A stretch of 10,310 nucleotides of DNA, taken from contig JAUVVP010000032.1 in NCBI GenBank assembly GCA_030604585.1, positions 1-10,310 on the forward strand, in the 5' to 3' direction. Shown here one piece after another: positions 6,016 to 10,310 of this stretch. This stretch comes from Planctomycetota bacterium. GTDB lineage: Bacteria > Planctomycetota > Brocadiia > SM23-32. Under the pieces are notes generated by a model. That model did not search any database. It saw nothing but the letters and a program-made list of their open reading frames with translations, and was not told the DNA's origin. Made by a program: the position numbers and the translations under genes. Numbering within the stretch: position 1 is the stretch's first letter; each line of letters starts with the position of its first letter.

Positions 6016-8631
6016 GTGGAGCACCTTGTGCAACTGACCGGATGCGTGCTGGCGGCGTGGGTGGTCCTGGGCTGCGCGGTGGCGGCCCAGGAACTGGAGT
6101 TCGAGGGATTCCCGTTCACCATTCCCTACGGAGGATTGGCCGAGGGGACGGCGCCGGAGGCCCTTGCCAGGCTCGAAGCGCCGGCCGGGGCCGAGGGGTT
6201 CGTGGAAGTGAGGGGCGACCGGTTCGTCCTGGCGGACAGCGGCCGACCCATCCGCTTCTGGGCAACCAACCTCTGCTTCGGGGCCTGCTTCCCGCCGCAT
6301 GACGTGGCCGAGCGCATGGCCCGCCGCATGGCGTCCCTCGGCATAAACTGCGTCCGGTTCCACCACATGGATGCGTCCGGCTATCCTCGCGGGATATGGG
6401 AGAACCAGGGCTGGGGCGACTTCGAGCACACCGGCCTGCATCCGGAGGCGCTGGACCGGCTTGACTACCTGATCGCCCGGCTCAAGGACCAGGGCATCTA
6501 CGTGAACATCAACCTGCACGTCTCGCGTTCCTACGGCGAGAGGGACGGGTTCCCGGCCGTGGGGGAGGGCGAGCGCGTGCCCAACTACGGCAAGGGCGTG
6601 GACAACTTCTACCCGCGCTGCATCGAGGAGCAGGAGCGCTACGCCCGCATGCTCCTGCGCCACGTGAACGCCTACACCGGCAAGGCCTACGCCGAGGAGC
6701 CGGCCCTCGCCATGGTGGAGATCAGCAATGAGGACGGCCTGCTGTTCGAATGGCGCGGGGGCGGCCTGGACCGCCTGCCGGCGCCGTACATCGAGGAACT
6801 CCAGCGGCAGTGGAATGCCTGGCTCAGCCGCAAGTACGACTCGACCGAGGCGCTCAGGACCGCCTGGGCGGAAGGGGAAGTGGCCGGCGATGAGGCCGAC
6901 CTGCTGGCCGCCCCGGGCGTCGGGCCCGCCCTCCAGACCATCGGCGAGGCCGAGGCGAGCGTTGAGGAGAGCCGCACGGCCGATGGCAGGGCCATCCGCA
7001 CGGTAACCGTCCACAAGGCCAGCCCAACCAGTTGGCACGTCCAGCACACGTGGGCACCCCTGGCGGTGCAGGAGGGGACGGCCTATGTGCTTAGGCTCAG
7101 GATGCGCGCCAACCGCGAGGCGGACGTCTCCGTCAACTGCATGATGAACCATGAGCCGTGGAGCCGGCTCGGCCTCAGCAGCGGCGCAACGGTCACGCCG
7201 CAGTGGCAGGACTACGAGTTCTACTTCACCGCCACCGGGGACGACGCACCGGACGCCGACGGCTCCGGCGGGGCCCGCATAACGCTCTCCGGCCTTTCTC
7301 GGGAGGACCTGGAGGTCCAGTTCTCGAACCCGACGCTGCAACTGGCCTCTCTGCACGGCCTGCTGCCGGACGAAGGGCTCGGCAAGGTCGCCTGGTTGCA
7401 CAAGCGCGAGCTTGCGGCGCGCACCCCTGCGGTCGGGCGCCACCTGATCCGCTTCCTGCGCGACACCGAGGTCGCCTACTGGCAGGGCATGCGCGACTAC
7501 CTGCGCGAGGAACTCGGCGTGCGGATGCCCGTGACCGGCACCGCCGTCGGCTTCACCACCTCGCACATCGCCGCCGAGACCGGCGACTTCGTGGACTCCC
7601 ACGCCTACTGGCAGCACCCGGTCTTTCCCGGCAGGCCCTGGGACGCCAGCAACTGGTTCGTGCGCAACGACGTCATGGTCAACACGCCCGACCGTTCGAC
7701 CCTCGTGGGGCTGGCGGCGCGCCGCGTCTTCGGGCTGCCCTACACGGTCACCGAATACAACCATCCCTCCCCTCACCACTACGAGGCCGAGGGCTTCCCG
7801 CTGATTGCCCTCTACGGTGCCTTTCAGGCATGGGACGGCATCTTCACCTTCACCTATGCCAGCGGGGATCACTGGGAGACGGACCATGTCTCGAACTACT
7901 TCAGCATCGCGTCGAACCCTGTGAAGCTGGCGGTGCAGCCGGCCTGTTCGGCCATGCTCCTGAAGGGCGCCATCCAGCCCCCTCCGCGCGTTGCGGCGGG
8001 CAGGTCGTCCCTGGAGCAGCGCCTCCAGCACGTGCTCTCCGGCGGGGGTTGGTCGCTGGGCGCCTACCCGGATGAGGTCGGGCGCCTGGCCTGGCAGGAG
8101 GCGCTGGTCGGCATGGCCCTCGACGCGAAGGAGCCGGCCGTGCCGGAGGGCCCCGGCAGCGAGCTGCACTGGGATGTGCCCGATGACGGACGGGGGCTGG
8201 TCCGCTACGTCGGCAGCGGGTGCGCGGGGATGATCGGCTTCGCCGAGGGCAAGACGATCGAGGTGGGCGGCATCAGCATCACGCCGGGCGCGACGTCGCT
8301 GGACGGCTTCTCAGTCATCATGCTCAATGCCGTCGACGGCCAGGCGCTCGGGGAGCCCGGGCGTTACCTGATCACCGCCGTCTCGCGCTGGGCGAACCGC
8401 AACATGGGCTGGAACGAGGCGCGGAACTCCGTGGGCCGCCAGTGGGGGGAGGGGCCCACCCAGTGCGAAGGAGTGCCGCTGATGGTGGTGACACGAGGCA
8501 ACGTCTATCCGATGAACCCCGATGGCTCACGCCGGGCCCTGGCAATGCACGGCGATGGGGAAGCTGGGGCGCACTACGCCCTCGGGCCTGAGCAACGCAC
8601 GCTCTGGTACGAACTCGTCATAGAGGGCTGA
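6016..8631 (+). CDS. Secreted clan GH-A-like glycoside hydrolase with inserted carbohydrate-binding domain
   Basis: Predicted extracytoplasmic retaining glycosidase, 871 residues, GTG start. The N-terminus is a hydrophobic export signal of about 24 residues (cleavage near AVAA-Q). VVLGC (16-20) is a weak lipobox and the n-region has no Lys or Arg. The TIM-barrel start is IRFWATNLCFGACFPP (79-94) followed by LGINCVRFHHMD (108-119), wording typical of GH5-like clan GH-A proteins. The predicted acid/base is E239 in VEISNED and the nucleophile E580 in YTVTEYNHP. Residues about 305-445 look like a jelly-roll carbohydrate-binding module of CBM4/9 (CenC) type (TSWHVQHTW, VLRLRMRANREADVSV, WQDYEFYFTATG). 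The barrel resumes at about 450. Residues 680-871 look like a beta-rich accessory domain. It is first in the plus operon. The family within the clan and the substrate cannot be set by eye. Confidence 0.8.
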   Translation: MEHLVQLTGCVLAAWVVLGCAVAAQELEFEGFPFTIPYGGLAEGTAPEALARLEAPAGAEGFVEVRGDRFVLADSGRPIRFWATNLCFGACFPPHDVAERMARRMASLGINCVRFHHMDASGYPRGIWENQGWGDFEHTGLHPEALDRLDYLIARLKDQGIYVNINLHVSRSYGERDGFPAVGEGERVPNYGKGVDNFYPRCIEEQERYARMLLRHVNAYTGKAYAEEPALAMVEISNEDGLLFEWRGGGLDRLPAPYIEELQRQWNAWLSRKYDSTEALRTAWAEGEVAGDEADLLAAPGVGPALQTIGEAEASVEESRTADGRAIRTVTVHKASPTSWHVQHTWAPLAVQEGTAYVLRLRMRANREADVSVNCMMNHEPWSRLGLSSGATVTPQWQDYEFYFTATGDDAPDADGSGGARITLSGLSREDLEVQFSNPTLQLASLHGLLPDEGLGKVAWLHKRELAARTPAVGRHLIRFLRDTEVAYWQGMRDYLREELGVRMPVTGTAVGFTTSHIAAETGDFVDSHAYWQHPVFPGRPWDASNWFVRNDVMVNTPDRSTLVGLAARRVFGLPYTVTEYNHPSPHHYEAEGFPLIALYGAFQAWDGIFTFTYASGDHWETDHVSNYFSIASNPVKLAVQPACSAMLLKGAIQPPPRVAAGRSSLEQRLQHVLSGGGWSLGAYPDEVGRLAWQEALVGMALDAKEPAVPEGPGSELHWDVPDDGRGLVRYVGSGCAGMIGFAEGKTIEVGGISITPGATSLDGFSVIMLNAVDGQALGEPGRYLITAVSRWANRNMGWNEARNSVGRQWGEGPTQCEGVPLMVVTRGNVYPMNPDGSRRALAMHGDGEAGAHYALGPEQRTLWYELVIEG

Positions 8632-8635
8632 CACT

Positions 8636-9598
8636 ATGCAGTATCGCGAATTGGGTAGGAGCGGCATCGAGGTGTCGGTCGTTTGCTGCGGCGCGATGGC
8701 CATGGGCTCGAGCGCGCCATTCGGCCAGCAGGACGATGAGGTATCGGTCCAGACCGTCCACGCCGCCCTCGAGGCGGGGGTCACCTTCTTCGACACGGCG
8801 GAAGGCTATGGCGCCGGGCACTCCGAAGAGGTCCTTGGCAGGGCGCTGGAAGGACGGCGCGACGAGGTCGTCCTTGCCACCAAGGTCTCCCGGAGCAACC
8901 TGCCGGCGGCGTCCCTGGTCGCCTCGTGCGAGAAGAGCCTGCGGCGTCTGCGCACGGAGTACCTCGACCTGTATCAGGTGCACTGGGCTCATCACGGCTT
9001 CGCGTTCAGCGGGATCGCCGCCACGCTCGAGAGGCTGAAGGAGCAGGGCAAGATACGCTGCTGGGGCGTGTCGAACTTCGGGAGGGAAGACCTGACCGGC
9101 GCGCTCGACGGGGGCCACCCGGAGGTCAATCAGCTCCCCTACAGCCTGCTGTGGCGGGCCGTCGAGCACGAGATCGTGCCCATCTGCGTGCAGAACGAAG
9201 TGAGCATCATCTGTTACAGCCCGCTGGCACAGGGCATCCTCACTGGCAAGTTCGCCGGTCCGGACGATGTGCCGGCCGAACGCGCCCGCGCCCGCTACTG
9301 CACGGAGGCGGCGGAGCTCTCCTTCGCGGTCGTCGAGGAGTTGCGTGCCGTGAGCGAGCAGATCGGCGAGCCGATGCCCGACATCGCCCTGGCCTGGGTG
9401 CTGGGCCGGCCGGGTGTGGCCTCGGTCATAGCCGGCATGCGCACGCCTGAGCAGGCCCGCCAGAACGCACGCGCCGGGGAGCTGGTCCTGCCGCAGGACG
9501 TCGCCGAGCGGCTCACCGATGCCTCCGGCCGGGTCAAGGATGCGCTGGACACCAACCCCGACATGTGGCAGGCGGGCGCGCAGTCGCGCTACCGCTGA
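8636..9598 (+). CDS. Aldo/keto reductase
   Basis: NAD(P)H-dependent carbonyl reductase with a TIM-barrel fold, cytoplasmic, 320 residues, usual length. The catalytic tetrad is visible: D53 and Y58 in FFDTAEGYG, K83 in ATKVS, H116 in LYQVHW. GVSNF (144-148) and YSPLAQGILTGKF (194-206) are family signatures, and the cofactor-binding end is VIAGMRTPEQARQNARA (264-280). The ATG lies 4 bases after the hydrolase stop, and its GAGGG site (8623-8627) is inside the end of that gene, so translation is probably coupled. Wording such as SPLAQGILTGK suggests the AKR11-14-like group of sugar- or aldehyde-active enzymes, though this is a weak assignment. In this context a role in reducing or oxidising released sugars is likely but unproven. 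Confidence 0.92.
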   Translation: MQYRELGRSGIEVSVVCCGAMAMGSSAPFGQQDDEVSVQTVHAALEAGVTFFDTAEGYGAGHSEEVLGRALEGRRDEVVLATKVSRSNLPAASLVASCEKSLRRLRTEYLDLYQVHWAHHGFAFSGIAATLERLKEQGKIRCWGVSNFGREDLTGALDGGHPEVNQLPYSLLWRAVEHEIVPICVQNEVSIICYSPLAQGILTGKFAGPDDVPAERARARYCTEAAELSFAVVEELRAVSEQIGEPMPDIALAWVLGRPGVASVIAGMRTPEQARQNARAGELVLPQDVAERLTDASGRVKDALDTNPDMWQAGAQSRYR

Positions 9599-9661
9599 GG
9601 CTGCCGGCACCTGGGCGCGAAAGAATGCCTCCGCGCGAAGGAGACGCAAGGGCCGTTGCTC

Positions 9662-10310
9662 GTGGAAACGCAAAAGGTGCGTGAAGTGCTGGCCGGCCTT
9701 GTGCCGCAGGCGCGGGAACTGCTGACCGACATGATCGCGTTCCCCAGCACGCATGGGAACGAGGCGGAGCTTCAGGCCTACCTGGAGCGGCGGTGGACGG
9801 AAGCGGGCTTTGAGGTCGAGCGGCACCCCATATCCGAGGGCATCAAGGGCGATCCTGAGTACTCGTTCCCGGCCCGGGACCTCAGCTTCGACGGGCGCTG
9901 CAACCTCGTTGTGCGCACCGGCGGCGGCCGGGCCGGGCGGAGTGTGATAATCAACAGCCACGTGGACGTCGTGCCGGCCCAGGACTGGCCGGAAGCGTTC
10001 CAGCCGAGGGTCGAAGGAGACGTGGTCTACGGCCGGGGCGCCTGCGATGCCAAGGGCTGCGTGGCTGCCATGTACCTGGCCGCCCGTGCGATGCGGGAGC
10101 TGGGCCTGGAACGGCCCGGCGAGGTCGTCTACCAGATGGTGATAGACGAAGAGGTGGGGGGCAACGGCAGCCTGTCGCTCGTCCGGGAAGGGATCGAGGC
10201 CGACGGCGTCGTCGTGCTGGAGCCCACGGGCTTGGCCATGCACCCGGCGAACCGCGGGGCGATCTGGTTCCGGTTCGAGTTCGAGGGCAAGCCCTGCCAC
10301 ATGGGCCGCA
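9662..10310 (+). CDS. M20-family metallopeptidase / deacylase (ArgE/DapE-like), C-terminus beyond window
   Basis: Zinc-dependent amidohydrolase of the M20 family, which cleaves N-acyl or peptide bonds. The 216 visible residues carry the metal site: H100 and D102 in SHVDVV, D129 in GRGACDAKG, and E163 (catalytic) with E164 (metal) in DEEVGG. H213 in CHMGR marks the start of the lid domain. The gene runs off the right edge. The GTG at 9662 has AAGGG 9 bases before it. A TTG at 9656, 12 bases after AAGGAG, is an alternative adding two residues. It follows the aldo/keto reductase by 63 bases on the same strand and is probably in the same operon. There is no signal peptide, so it is likely cytoplasmic. 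Acetylornithine deacetylase and succinyl-diaminopimelate desuccinylase are known members, but the family is broad. Removal of an acyl group from an amino sugar or amino acid is possible, not shown. Confidence 0.88.
   Translation, partial: METQKVREVLAGLVPQARELLTDMIAFPSTHGNEAELQAYLERRWTEAGFEVERHPISEGIKGDPEYSFPARDLSFDGRCNLVVRTGGGRAGRSVIINSHVDVVPAQDWPEAFQPRVEGDVVYGRGACDAKGCVAAMYLAARAMRELGLERPGEVVYQMVIDEEVGGNGSLSLVREGIEADGVVVLEPTGLAMHPANRGAIWFRFEFEGKPCHMGR

Noticed and set aside
5905..8169. 754-codon open frame on the minus strand opposite the secreted hydrolase
   Set aside because: Long antisense frames are expected in high-GC coding DNA. The translation is low-complexity without motifs, while the plus frame has clear catalytic motifs, a signal peptide and a strong ribosome site.
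8618..10300. 560-codon open frame on the minus strand opposite the aldo/keto reductase and M20 genes
   Set aside because: Same antisense effect; both plus-strand genes have complete catalytic signatures.

Overview
High-GC bacterial DNA, most likely from a planctomycete or a related PVC-type lineage. The main clue is the pairing, on the minus strand, of a TIGR02999-type ECF sigma factor with a Ser/Thr kinase whose N-terminus has the wording common in Planctomycetes. The enzyme genes (FGGY kinase, GH4-type protein, secreted clan GH-A hydrolase) also fit a glycan-degrading planctomycete, but the taxon is an inference and other high-GC phyla are possible.

Layout. (1) 1-1202, minus strand: ECF sigma factor followed by a Ser/Thr kinase that runs off the left edge and carries an apparent one-base deletion in its N-terminal extension. 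(2) 1203-1742: about 540 bases without an intact gene, holding a short decayed-looking piece resembling the start of a SARP/BTAD-type regulator, a perfect GC hairpin, a short heptad repeat and small palindromes. (3) 1743-5818, minus strand: probable operon, transcribed right to left, of a zinc-dependent medium-chain dehydrogenase, a GH4-family NAD/metal-dependent glycosidase-like protein and an FGGY carbohydrate kinase. (4) 5819-6015: divergent control region with a good sigma70-type promoter for the minus operon (TTGAAA-N16-TATACT) and a TATAAT-containing promoter for the plus operon. (5) 6016-10310, plus strand: secreted clan GH-A-like glycoside hydrolase with an inserted carbohydrate-binding domain, an aldo/keto reductase starting 4 bases after it, and an M20 metallopeptidase/deacylase cut by the right edge.

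Reading of the whole (inference): the two divergent operons look like one carbohydrate-use locus. An exported hydrolase releases sugars or glycosides. Cytoplasmic GH4, dehydrogenase, reductase and deacylase activities process them, and the FGGY kinase phosphorylates a resulting ketose or polyol. No transporter and no dedicated regulator lie in the window, so the substrate is not fixed by the sequence.

The points most worth a second look are the sigma factor that lacks the usual acidic region 2.2 residues and has a Thr there beside a kinase gene, the kinase frameshift, the FGGY kinase without the xylulose-type QMHG motif, and the carbohydrate-binding module embedded between the two catalytic Glu residues of the secreted hydrolase.
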